64,000 bases of DNA. It comes from a virus. The notes beneath the pieces are model-generated. The model did no database searches. It was not told the origin of the DNA and saw only the letters and a program-made list of their open reading frames with translations. Below, piece after piece: positions 16,937 through 25,199 of the stretch (its first letter is position 1; every line of letters starts with the position of its first letter). The stretch covers positions 1 to 64,000 of the IMG/VR virus record IMGVR_UViG_3300020183_000065; one strand, 5' to 3'. Both the position numbers and the translations under genes were made by a program.

Positions 16937-18034
16937 TTATTGTTTTGTTCTAAGAAGATATAACTCATTAACAAATTCCCAATTAACATGATTCCAAAAC
17001 TTTTTAATATATTCATCACGTTTGTTTTGATATTTTAAATAATAAGCGTGCTCCCATAAATCTAAACCCAAAAGTGGGTACCCCCCGTCTTTAATGGTGT
17101 TCATTAGTGGATTATCCTGATTAGGTGTTGATACAATTTTTAATTTATTTGTTTTAGTTAGAACCAACCAAACCCACCCGGACCCAAATCTATCTTTAGC
17201 TACCGATTCGAATTCATCTTTCATTTTTTTAATATTTCCGTATTGTTTGGTAATTTTTTCATAAACCTCACCTTTAGGTACTTGTTTTTTTGGTGATAAC
17301 ATTTTCCAGAATAACGCGTGGTTAAAAGCACCCCCAGCGTTATTTCGAATCACATCATTATACTTACTAATAGTTTTGAGAATACTTTCCAATTCAAGAT
17401 CACCTTTAATATTTTTTTTAGATAACGCGTCGTTTAATTTTTTAACATACCCTTTATAATGTTTGTTATAATGGATGTCCATAGTTTTTGGGTCCACAAA
17501 TTGACTCATGGATGAATATGAGTATGGTAATTTTTCTATTCCGATTTTTTTCATTTCGATTAATAATTCAGACCTTAAATTTGTTTTTTCCTGAATTATT
17601 AATTGTTCACTGATTAATGTTAATTTTTTTTCTATCCCAGATAAACTTTCATAAACTAAGTTTTCATACTGGGGGTGATCACGTTCAAACATTTTAACTA
17701 GTCGACCAGCATACGCGTTCGCTTCATCTTCATTCTGACCACCAATGTCCTCACCACGTTCACGACCTAAAACATCTCTTTGGTATTCGTGAACCCATTC
17801 GTGAGCTAGTGTTCTTAATACGTCACGGTTTAATCTATTTTTAGTTAAAACTTTTATACCTCGTTCTGGGTGGTGACCACCAGTTGACATACTACCAATT
17901 CGTTCACCAACAAAATTTATATTAATTTCTCTTTTTATTGGAATTTTTTTCTGTAGGTATTTAATAAAGTCATCGGTTAATTTTCTGTCTTCCGAGGACA
18001 TATCACATTTAATATGTTTTACATTAACTTTCAT
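16937..18034 (-). CDS. Zinc-metalloprotease-like domain fused to a Mn-type superoxide dismutase
   Basis: Residues 1 to about 160 contain LAHEWVHEYQ, a full HExxH zinc motif (H78, E79, H82), followed by NEDEANAYAG in which E104 could be the third ligand, as in gluzincin proteases. Residues 163 to 363 form a complete bacterial superoxide dismutase: metal ligands H188 (MDIHYNKHY), H239 (GGAFNHALFW), D325 and H329 (LDLWEHAYYLKYQN), with the second-shell H192, Y196, W327 and E328. Gly-Gly at 234 to 235 and Gln306 (STPNQDNPL) are the marks of Mn rather than Fe enzymes. All key residues are present, so the dismutase is probably active. No signal peptide is visible. It lies between a helicase and a virion gene in a minus-strand operon. 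Confidence 0.85.
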   Translation of the reverse strand: MKVNVKHIKCDMSSEDRKLTDDFIKYLQKKIPIKREININFVGERIGSMSTGGHHPERGIKVLTKNRLNRDVLRTLAHEWVHEYQRDVLGRERGEDIGGQNEDEANAYAGRLVKMFERDHPQYENLVYESLSGIEKKLTLISEQLIIQEKTNLRSELLIEMKKIGIEKLPYSYSSMSQFVDPKTMDIHYNKHYKGYVKKLNDALSKKNIKGDLELESILKTISKYNDVIRNNAGGAFNHALFWKMLSPKKQVPKGEVYEKITKQYGNIKKMKDEFESVAKDRFGSGWVWLVLTKTNKLKIVSTPNQDNPLMNTIKDGGYPLLGLDLWEHAYYLKYQNKRDEYIKKFWNHVNWEFVNELYLLRTKQ

Positions 18035-18038
18035 TATT

Positions 18039-18046
18039 GATAAATA
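18039..18046 (-). promoter_or_regulatory. TATTTATC octamer (minus strand) upstream of the protease-SOD gene
   Basis: The minus-strand octamer ends 4 nt before the ATG at 18034, closer than in most cases, so a promoter role would need a leaderless message. Confidence 0.25.
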
Positions 18047-18066
18047 TTACCAAAAATAAAAGATTA

Positions 18067-19878
18067 TTACCTACGTTTATTTATTAGATTTAAAATTTCC
18101 TCAACCATATCACCACTGGTTTGTTCAATATCACCATCACCCATAACCGTTCTGATAACTTGTTTCTTATTGTTTAAGATATCATATATTATACCTTCTA
18201 TTGTGTTATCAAATAGGGGGTAATAAACTAATACATTATTTTTTTGACCATATCTGTAAGCTCTGTCTTCAGCTTGTGAATGTTCGGCAGGAACAAATGA
18301 TAAATCATTCATTATAACAACCTCAGCGGATGTTAGTGTTAAACCGACACCAGCAGCTTTTAAATTTCCGACAAATACTTTTATTTTTTCATTTTCTTGG
18401 AACTGATCTACAGCGTATTGTCTTTGTTGTTTTGAACAACTTCCGTCCAGATAAACAGATTCTTTTTTAAAATGGTTATGTATTATTTGTAGTGTGTCTG
18501 TAAAGTTTGTAAAAATGATTACTTTTTTACCTTGGTCGATAATATTCTCAGCAATCTCAATTGTTTGGTTAACCTTTTCATTGGCTATAATTTTTCTAAC
18601 CTTCATTAACTTAGAGAATTGTACAGTCAGTGATGATGATTCATCAGGGTTTTTATCGTACCATTCGTAGTACTCACCCATAACTTCTTCGTATTCTTTA
18701 GATTTCAATCTTAAGTATATTGGTGATATTATTTTTTCAGGTAAGTCTAGTACATCTTCTTTTAATCTACGTAGAATTTGTTTTGATGTTCTATCCCGTA
18801 ATTCCTCCAGGTTTGAAGCTCCGGAAACATTCCAAACTTTTCTATTACCAGCTCTGAATTGGTAACCTTGACAATACCTTATAGCGTAAGCCATCCAGTT
18901 TTGAGCTACAGGACTTTCAATTATGGATAATAAATTATAATAGTTCATGGGTCTAGATGTCATTGGTGTTCCGGTTAACAACCAAACGTATTTAATACCT
19001 TTAACAAAATTATTAATTACTTTAGTCCTTTGTGCTTGTGAGTTGGATACCATGTGAGCTTCGTCTAAAATGACCAAATCAAAATTTGACTGTATAATTA
19101 ATGACTCATCTCGATTCTTTGGGTCGTGAAAATTTTTTATAATATCATAGTTAACAATCACAAAGTCATGTTCTGTTGAAAATTTTTTACCTTCACAGAT
19201 ATAGACACTACGATCTGAATAATTTTCGATTTCCCTTTGCCAATTTATTTTTAAAGAAGCTGGACAAATTATTAATATTTTTTTTGGTCCAGACTCAAGT
19301 GCGGCAATAATTGTTGAGGTTGTTTTACCGAGTCCCATGTCGTCAGCCAAAATATATCTTCTAGAACCTACTAATTTTTCGATAGCTTCTTTTTGGTGGG
19401 TCAGTGGTGGTCTGTGTGAATATTTAGTGTAATCAATTGATACGTCTTTAGTTGATTGGGATTTAATTAGTGATGACCTAGGAACCCAAAATTCACTTAA
19501 TTGGTCTTCATCAAAAAATTTAGCCCAAATGTGGTAAGATTTTTCTTTCTCAACAAGAAGTTTCTCAACATAAACTTTTTCAGGAACCTTAAGTAGGTAT
19601 CTTTCATCTGAAAATTTTTTAGCGAAGTACGAATCCAGATCAACCCATTTTCTAGCTATCTTTGGTATTGTATTAAAATAATTAACAATATATTCAGCTT
19701 GGGTTCTAGTCGGGTAGAATTTTTTATTTGTTTCTTTTTTGTTTTTCAAAAACAATATATAGTTATTGGACCCAGAATACGTATCGAGTAGGTCCAATGA
19801 TTTATGTTCTATAAGTTGTTGACTGATATCCAAAATACCTTTTATTTTAAAAATAACAAAAATTTTAATATTTATCAA
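18067..19878 (-). CDS. SNF2-family DNA helicase/translocase
   Basis: The 603-residue protein has motif I YILADDMGLGKTTS (K185), motif II VILDEAHM (D272, E273, H275), motif III WLLTGTPMTSRP, and in the second RecA lobe VIIFTNFTD, GVGLTLTSAEVVIMN and the motif VI QAEDRAYRYGQ. The last is typical of SNF2/SMARCAL1-like enzymes. T4-like phages often use the shorter UvsW here for fork regression, so this may be a functional replacement. There is no ATG before the helicase core. The longest frame starts at TTG 19878; a second TTG at 19833 behind an AAAATAAAAGG stretch is an alternative. It is the first gene of the minus-strand operon and lies divergent from the gene at 19892. Confidence 0.85.
   Translation of the reverse strand: MINIKIFVIFKIKGILDISQQLIEHKSLDLLDTYSGSNNYILFLKNKKETNKKFYPTRTQAEYIVNYFNTIPKIARKWVDLDSYFAKKFSDERYLLKVPEKVYVEKLLVEKEKSYHIWAKFFDEDQLSEFWVPRSSLIKSQSTKDVSIDYTKYSHRPPLTHQKEAIEKLVGSRRYILADDMGLGKTTSTIIAALESGPKKILIICPASLKINWQREIENYSDRSVYICEGKKFSTEHDFVIVNYDIIKNFHDPKNRDESLIIQSNFDLVILDEAHMVSNSQAQRTKVINNFVKGIKYVWLLTGTPMTSRPMNYYNLLSIIESPVAQNWMAYAIRYCQGYQFRAGNRKVWNVSGASNLEELRDRTSKQILRRLKEDVLDLPEKIISPIYLRLKSKEYEEVMGEYYEWYDKNPDESSSLTVQFSKLMKVRKIIANEKVNQTIEIAENIIDQGKKVIIFTNFTDTLQIIHNHFKKESVYLDGSCSKQQRQYAVDQFQENEKIKVFVGNLKAAGVGLTLTSAEVVIMNDLSFVPAEHSQAEDRAYRYGQKNNVLVYYPLFDNTIEGIIYDILNNKKQVIRTVMGDGDIEQTSGDMVEEILNLINKRR
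19869..19876 (+). promoter_or_regulatory. TATTTATC octamer, candidate late promoter element
   Basis: The octamer ends 15 nt before the ATG at 19892. It overlaps the TTG start of the divergent helicase gene, which weakens that TTG as the true start. Confidence 0.45.
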
Positions 19879-19891
19879 TAAAAAGTTGACA

Positions 19892-20404
19892 ATGTCGAAT
19901 AAAATTCCAATAACAAGACTAGGAAAATTTTTTGGTGATAGTGATTATAACCTTGAAATATCTATGGGTGAGGAGTGGTTAGTTGGTGATATGAACTTTA
20001 CTTGTATACTTTATAGGGTTGATAGAAATAAAACAAAAACTGATGACGTGTATGGTGAAACGGTATCTGACGGTGTCAAATTTTTACCTCCCATTGAATT
20101 TAACGCTTATGTTGGTATAGCAGCTCCTGAAAATAAATTACTAGGGTCAACCAAGTTAGACCAAATGGAGCCTGGAAATATAACGGTTTCGGTATACCAA
20201 AAAACATTAGAAGATTTGGAGATAGACATTACTTTTGGAGACTACATTGGGTACTACGAGAGTGAAACTTTTGTTAGATACTACACCGTGGTAAATGATG
20301 GTCGTGTTGTGTCAGACACAAAACACAACTATAGAGGTTATAAACCGTTCTATAGGACAATAATTGGTTCACCGGTTGGACCAAATGAATTCAGAGGATT
20401 ATAA
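19892..20404 (+). CDS. Probable neck or tail-completion virion protein
   Basis: I chose the ATG at 19892 (MSNKIPITRLGKFF) rather than the TTG six bases earlier, giving 170 residues. The protein is beta rich. A D-V-Y-G-E motif near residue 51, followed by FLPPIEFNAYVGI, resembles the YGE-containing region of gp14-type neck proteins in T4-like phages, and PFYRTIIG near the end fits a domain-swapped tail. It precedes a probable tail terminator and the sheath gene, which is where neck proteins are encoded. The similarity is weak, so a general head-tail joining role is the safest reading. Confidence 0.45.
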   Translation: MSNKIPITRLGKFFGDSDYNLEISMGEEWLVGDMNFTCILYRVDRNKTKTDDVYGETVSDGVKFLPPIEFNAYVGIAAPENKLLGSTKLDQMEPGNITVSVYQKTLEDLEIDITFGDYIGYYESETFVRYYTVVNDGRVVSDTKHNYRGYKPFYRTIIGSPVGPNEFRGL

Positions 20405-20405
20405 T

Positions 20406-21443
20406 ATGGGTTTACCTAAAAAGATAAAGAAAGATATTGATCTTATTGAGAAGAAGACTTTATTACCTAGACGACATGAGATAGCCGACATGATATCTAG
20501 GGATGGTACTTACTTACCAAAAAGTCTACTACACGCTGATTTAGATCGTGGATTTTTAGATTTTGTTCGAGATGAATTGAGATGTGTTGTTGGGGGTAGT
20601 GTGGTACCTATGGTTGATATCCTGTTAACGACACAAAACTGGTCACAGTTTACCGAGTCTTGGGATTTCCAAAATATTGACAAGAATATTGAACCCCCAT
20701 TTATAACGGTAATTAGAACACCAGAGGTTAAGTTTGGTACAAATCCAGCTACACTATATAACATACCAAATAGACGAATGTATTATTACGCACAGGTCCC
20801 AACATGGGATGGACAAAGACATGGGATGGACATATATAAAATACCACAACCAGTACCTGTGGATATTAAATATACCGTAGCTATTGTATGTAATAGAATG
20901 AGGGAATTAAATAAATTTAATCAAATTATTATTGAGAAGTTCGCGTCCAGACAAGCGTACCAAGTAATTAAGGGTCACTATATACCAATAATTAATGATG
21001 ATACATCTGATGAGTCTGTCATGGATTTGGAAAAAAGAAAATTTTACATACAAAAGTACAATTTCACATTGATGGGATTTTTAATTGATGAAGATGAGTT
21101 TGAGGTTAAACCAGCTTTAACTAGAGTTTTTCAAATGTATGAAACCGACACTAAGGTTAAAAGAAAAAAACCAAGAAAGGAAATACCACAAATTCCAGGT
21201 ACATCCATATTTACATATCCGGTTGGTAACTTAGTAATTGAGAGGGAGTATGATTATTTAGTTAACCTACACTATGTTAGTGATAAGAATGTTAATACTT
21301 ACCAAATTTTTATAAATAATGATTTTTATGGTAATGATATTACCGAAATACAAATAAACAATGGTGATCTTGTTAGAATAATTGTAACTAAATTAGATAA
21401 TACCCAGATATCTGAAATAATATTTAATGAGGAATTATTATAA
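20406..21443 (+). CDS. Probable tail terminator / sheath-stabilising protein (gp15-like position)
   Basis: The ATG at 20406 directly follows the stop of the previous gene (TAATATG), a junction repeated elsewhere in this genome, so I prefer it to the in-frame ATG at 20364 inside the previous gene. The product has 345 residues. It contains IYKIPQPVPVDIKYTVAIVCNRM, SRQAYQVIKGHYIPI and a FLIDEDEFEVKPALTR segment. A similar sequence of conserved blocks is found in tail completion proteins next to sheath genes. The last 60 residues look like an added beta domain. The role as terminator or stabiliser comes mainly from its location between a neck-like gene and the sheath gene. Confidence 0.45.
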   Translation: MGLPKKIKKDIDLIEKKTLLPRRHEIADMISRDGTYLPKSLLHADLDRGFLDFVRDELRCVVGGSVVPMVDILLTTQNWSQFTESWDFQNIDKNIEPPFITVIRTPEVKFGTNPATLYNIPNRRMYYYAQVPTWDGQRHGMDIYKIPQPVPVDIKYTVAIVCNRMRELNKFNQIIIEKFASRQAYQVIKGHYIPIINDDTSDESVMDLEKRKFYIQKYNFTLMGFLIDEDEFEVKPALTRVFQMYETDTKVKRKKPRKEIPQIPGTSIFTYPVGNLVIEREYDYLVNLHYVSDKNVNTYQIFINNDFYGNDITEIQINNGDLVRIIVTKLDNTQISEIIFNEELL

Positions 21444-21496
21444 TATATAATTAATTATTATATATATATAGCCATACCCATTATGTTTCTCACTTT

Positions 21497-21658
21497 TCAG
21501 TTTTCACCATAAATATCTTTTTTTTCTTTACACTTATCCAGTATAAGATTTTCCAAAAACTTATACATTTTAATACCCCGTTTATCACAGTATTTTTTAA
21601 GGACAGAGTGTACCTCTGGTGATATCTTTAAGTTCTTTATTTTCTTAGTATTATCCAT
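21497..21658 (-). CDS. Ribbon-helix-helix DNA-binding protein
   Basis: The likely start is the ATG at 21658, giving 53 residues; a longer frame upstream would add a hydrophobic tail that looks like translated leader. The sequence KIKNLKISPEVHSVLKKYC forms the beta strand and first helix, and GIKMYKFLENLILDKC the second helix of a ribbon-helix-helix fold (Arc/CopG type). It lies on the minus strand between the tail completion and sheath genes. Directly before its start are two tandem 11-bp repeats (21659 to 21680) that may be its operator. It is likely a phage transcription regulator. Confidence 0.65.
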   Translation of the reverse strand: MDNTKKIKNLKISPEVHSVLKKYCDKRGIKMYKFLENLILDKCKEKKDIYGEN

Positions 21659-21680
21659 GGTAGAAAAAAGGTAGAAAAAA
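21659..21680 (-). repeat. Two tandem 11-bp repeats before the ribbon-helix-helix start
   Basis: GGTAGAAAAAA occurs twice head to tail on the plus strand (21659 to 21669, 21670 to 21680), touching the start codon of the regulator. Ribbon-helix-helix repressors of the CopG and omega type often bind tandem direct repeats at their own promoters. Confidence 0.5.
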
Positions 21681-21692
21681 ATCATACCAATA

Positions 21693-21700
21693 TATAAATA
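21693..21700 (-). promoter_or_regulatory. TATTTATA octamer (minus strand)
   Basis: On the minus strand it lies 34 nt before the ATG at 21658, upstream of the tandem repeats; a possible promoter element for the regulator gene. Confidence 0.25.
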
Positions 21701-21736
21701 GTTTTTAATAAGTAAAGTTTTTACAAAAAACGTCAA

Positions 21737-21744
21737 TATTTATT
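21737..21744 (+). promoter_or_regulatory. TATTTATT octamer before the tail sheath gene
   Basis: The octamer ends 32 nt before the sheath ATG, with an A-rich leader; weaker match and longer spacing than the main group. Confidence 0.3.
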
Positions 21745-21776
21745 ATTAAAATAAAAGAATAAACAATTAATAGAAA

Positions 21777-24700
21777 ATGGCTACTAACAGTAAAGTATTT
21801 GTATCACCTGGAGTATACACGTCTGAAGTTGATTTGAGTTTCGTAGCTCAAAGTGTCGGAGTTACCACTTTAGGTATCGTGGGTGAGACCATCAAAGGAC
21901 CAGCTTTTGAACCAATATTCGTTAGAAATTATGACGAATTCCAAACTTACTTTGGGGGTACAACACCTGAAAAATTTATAAACACACAAATTCCTAAATA
22001 TGAAGCGGCTTATATAGCTAAAGCTTATTTACAACAATCAAATCAATTGTTTGTAACAAGAGTATTGGGTTTATCCGGTTATGACGCTGGACCATCTTGG
22101 TCAATCGTAACTAAAGCTAATGTTGATCCAGACACTATCGGTAGATATTGTGTAGACCCTGTAATTTTCGACTGTTTACCAGCTTGTAATGAGTATGAAA
22201 AAATTGGGTACACATTTAATTTTACAGCTTGTACAAACTCAACCGGACAAGCAACTTTCGATGTTTCTGGAATTGATCCTTTAATCTTAGAGAAGTTAAA
22301 CATACCTTTTGAACAATTCAACGGGTCTACCTCATCAATAAATAATTATTTGAATGATTTAATTTATGATGTAATTAATTCAAACGATCAGACATTAGCT
22401 GAGTCCACTACAATTAGTTATTTTGGTTCCGTTGATACTGATGATTATAATATATTATCACCAGTTTTTACAGCAGAAACAAATGTGTACGGAATTCCAA
22501 ATGTTTCATTAAATGATAATGATCTGAATTCACCGTTTAACGATCCTTGGTTCTATTCACAATTTGACAATACTGGAAATGGTGAGTATTCAGGATTTTC
22601 GTTTTTCTCATACATCACTGGGTTAACTAATGTAACTCCAGTTACCACAACAACTACTTTACCTATACCACCCTCACCTACACCTACACCAGACCCTTGT
22701 GTTACACCTGTACCAACACCGGTTCCAACAGCTACACCAGTTCCATTGATTGTTGAATGTTATACGGGTTCATTAATTGGTGTAATTTATACATATACAG
22801 GTTCTTCATACACTGAATATGATGATTTAGTAATCGCTACTTTAAGATCTCGAGGTTTAGCTACATACACATCAAGTGAGAACCCAACATACGAAGTTTC
22901 AAACATTAATAATGTAACTTTAAATGTGTCAGGAATATATTCCGGAGCTACCAAAAATCCATACTTACCGTTTGCGGTTAATGTAACAAATGATAATGGA
23001 ACTAACTTTACGTTTGAAACATCATTCAGTGTGTCGGATTCAAATTATGTGACTAAAGTGTTTGGTACTGATAATTTTGGTAAACCTAAAGGTGTTGTTC
23101 CTGTTTTCTTGGAGGAAAGATTCCAATCGTTATTAAATTTTGGATTTAGGAAGGGATATATTAGAGGTATTAGTTCTGATTTAATTTCTCTAGATTCAGC
23201 ACAGAGTGAAACATTAGACTCTATTGGTTGGTACTTGGATAGATATCAATCAGCAAATTCACCTTGGGTTGTGTCAGAATTACGTGGTACTAAAGTGTAC
23301 AACTTATTTAAATTCTACACAATTTCTGATGGTGACGCTGCGAATACACAAGTTAAGATATCGATTACAAATATATCATTTAATAATTTAACTTTTGACA
23401 TTTTAATTAGAGATTATTATGATACGGATTCAAACCCTGTCGTACTTGAGAAGTTTACTAACTGTTCAATGAATCCAAATGAAAATAGTTTCGTAGCTAA
23501 AAAAGTTGGTACTTTGGATGGTGAATATGAGTTAAACTCTAAATACGTAATGGTTGAAATTAATGAGGACGCTCCTAGTGATTCATTACCTTGTGGTTTT
23601 GATGGGTATAAATTCAGACAGTATGACGGTGTTAAATCACCATTCCCTATCATTAAAACAAAATATTTCTTCCCGGGTGAAGTTTTCTTTAATCCACCAT
23701 TTGGTTTTGCTAATGGTAATGATGACGCAACCACAGAATCTGGTGACAATGTCAGAAGAACATACTTAGGTATCTCAAACAGTTTTGGTTATGATACTAG
23801 TTATTATGAATATAAAGGTAAAAGAAATCCTAGTTCGTCTTGTGATATTGATGGAAACGAGTGGTCTTATTTAAGTAAAGGATTCCATATGGATAAAAAC
23901 GCTAGTGGAATTACAATTTCTAATGGGTTCTCAACTAGTGGTACCCATAGATTCTATGTTGGTGACGCTTCATTTAACGGTGAACCAGCTGATACATCAA
24001 ATCCATACTATCGTTTATACGCTCGTAAATTTACTTTACTAGTACAAGGTGGTTTTGATGGTTGGGATATCTACAGAGAATACCGAACAAATAAAGATGA
24101 GTTTGTTTTAGGTAAATCTGGATTCCTAAATGGAGCTTGTCCTAGTGATAGATATCCTAACGCGTCTGGATGGGGAGCGTTTAAACAAATTTCTGTCGGT
24201 GATGGGACTATGGAGTTCGCTAATACCGATTATTACGCTTACCTGTTAGGTATTAAAACATTCTCAAATCCTGAATCGGTTAACATTAATGTATTTGTTA
24301 CACCAGGTATTGATTATGTGAATAACAGTAATTTAGTTGAGGAAGCTATTGACATGATTGAAAATGAAAGGGCTGATTCGTTGTACATCACAACAACTCC
24401 GGATTACAATTTATACCTACCAACAACTACTGGAACTGACGGTCTAATTTATCCACAAGAAGCTGTTGACAATCTTGAATTAATTGGTTTAGATTCAAAC
24501 TACACAGCAACTTATTATCCTTGGGTATTAACAAGAGATACGGTAAATAATACACAAATTTACATACCACCAACAGCTGAAGTTACTAGAAACCTAGCTT
24601 TGACCGATAACATAGCATTCCCGTGGTTTGCAGCGGCAGGTTACACGAGAGGTATTGTTAACTCAATAAAAGCTCGTAAAAAACTAACACAAGAAGATAG

Positions 24701-25115
24701 AGACGTGTTATATACGGGTAGAATTAACCCAATAGCTACCTTCGCGGATGTTGGTACGGTTATATGGGGTAATAAAACTTTACAGGTACGTGAATCAGCA
24801 CTTGATAGAATAAACGTTAGACGATTATTATTACAAGCACGTAAACTGATTTCTGCGGTATCTGTGAGGTTATTATTTGATCAAAACGATGAACAAGTTA
24901 GACAAGATTTCTTAAATTCAATAAACCCAATCTTGGACGCAATTAGAAGAGATAGAGGTTTATATGACTTCCGAGTTACAGTATCATCAGATACTTCTGA
25001 CTTAGATAGAAATCAGATGACTGGTAAAATATACATTAAACCAACAAGATCTCTTGAGTTTATTGATATAACATTCTATATCACACCAACTGGAGCTTCT
25101 TTTGATGATGTATAA
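21777..25115 (+). CDS. gp18: Tail sheath protein
   Basis: The 1112-residue protein begins FVSPGVYTSEVDLS, the classical sheath N terminus, and ends with the conserved sheath C-terminal domain: FPWFAAAGYTRGIV, TGRINPIATF, VIWGNKTLQ, NVRRLLLQARKLI and a final IDITFYITPTG. It is much longer than T4 gp18 (659). The extra length is in the middle, where residues 289 to 325 form a Thr/Pro linker (TTTTTLPIPPSPTPTP and further TP or VP pairs) that joins inserted beta-rich domains; these probably decorate the outside of the sheath. It is followed by a strong terminator. Sheath subunits surround the tube and drive contraction. Confidence 0.95.
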   Translation: MATNSKVFVSPGVYTSEVDLSFVAQSVGVTTLGIVGETIKGPAFEPIFVRNYDEFQTYFGGTTPEKFINTQIPKYEAAYIAKAYLQQSNQLFVTRVLGLSGYDAGPSWSIVTKANVDPDTIGRYCVDPVIFDCLPACNEYEKIGYTFNFTACTNSTGQATFDVSGIDPLILEKLNIPFEQFNGSTSSINNYLNDLIYDVINSNDQTLAESTTISYFGSVDTDDYNILSPVFTAETNVYGIPNVSLNDNDLNSPFNDPWFYSQFDNTGNGEYSGFSFFSYITGLTNVTPVTTTTTLPIPPSPTPTPDPCVTPVPTPVPTATPVPLIVECYTGSLIGVIYTYTGSSYTEYDDLVIATLRSRGLATYTSSENPTYEVSNINNVTLNVSGIYSGATKNPYLPFAVNVTNDNGTNFTFETSFSVSDSNYVTKVFGTDNFGKPKGVVPVFLEERFQSLLNFGFRKGYIRGISSDLISLDSAQSETLDSIGWYLDRYQSANSPWVVSELRGTKVYNLFKFYTISDGDAANTQVKISITNISFNNLTFDILIRDYYDTDSNPVVLEKFTNCSMNPNENSFVAKKVGTLDGEYELNSKYVMVEINEDAPSDSLPCGFDGYKFRQYDGVKSPFPIIKTKYFFPGEVFFNPPFGFANGNDDATTESGDNVRRTYLGISNSFGYDTSYYEYKGKRNPSSSCDIDGNEWSYLSKGFHMDKNASGITISNGFSTSGTHRFYVGDASFNGEPADTSNPYYRLYARKFTLLVQGGFDGWDIYREYRTNKDEFVLGKSGFLNGACPSDRYPNASGWGAFKQISVGDGTMEFANTDYYAYLLGIKTFSNPESVNINVFVTPGIDYVNNSNLVEEAIDMIENERADSLYITTTPDYNLYLPTTTGTDGLIYPQEAVDNLELIGLDSNYTATYYPWVLTRDTVNNTQIYIPPTAEVTRNLALTDNIAFPWFAAAGYTRGIVNSIKARKKLTQEDRDVLYTGRINPIATFADVGTVIWGNKTLQVRESALDRINVRRLLLQARKLISAVSVRLLFDQNDEQVRQDFLNSINPILDAIRRDRGLYDFRVTVSSDTSDLDRNQMTGKIYIKPTRSLEFIDITFYITPTGASFDDV

Positions 25116-25139
25116 AAAAGAAATAATTTAAAAAAATGG

Positions 25140-25168
25140 GGGGGATATTTGATTATCTCCCTTTTTTT
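25140..25168 (+). terminator. Intrinsic terminator after the sheath gene
   Basis: An 8-bp stem (25140 to 25147 with 25154 to 25161, one G-U pair) with a TTTGAT loop is followed by seven T. The loop also holds the upstream box of the next promoter. Confidence 0.85.
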
Positions 25169-25179
25169 ATTTATATTTG
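25148..25179 (+). promoter_or_regulatory. Bacteroidota-type promoter of the HAD gene
   Basis: TTTG (25148 to 25151), 20 nt, then TATATTTG (25172 to 25179): the same exact arrangement as before the polymerase gene. The leader would be about 15 nt. Confidence 0.65.
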
Positions 25180-25199
25180 TTAACTTTTAAATTTAGTTT

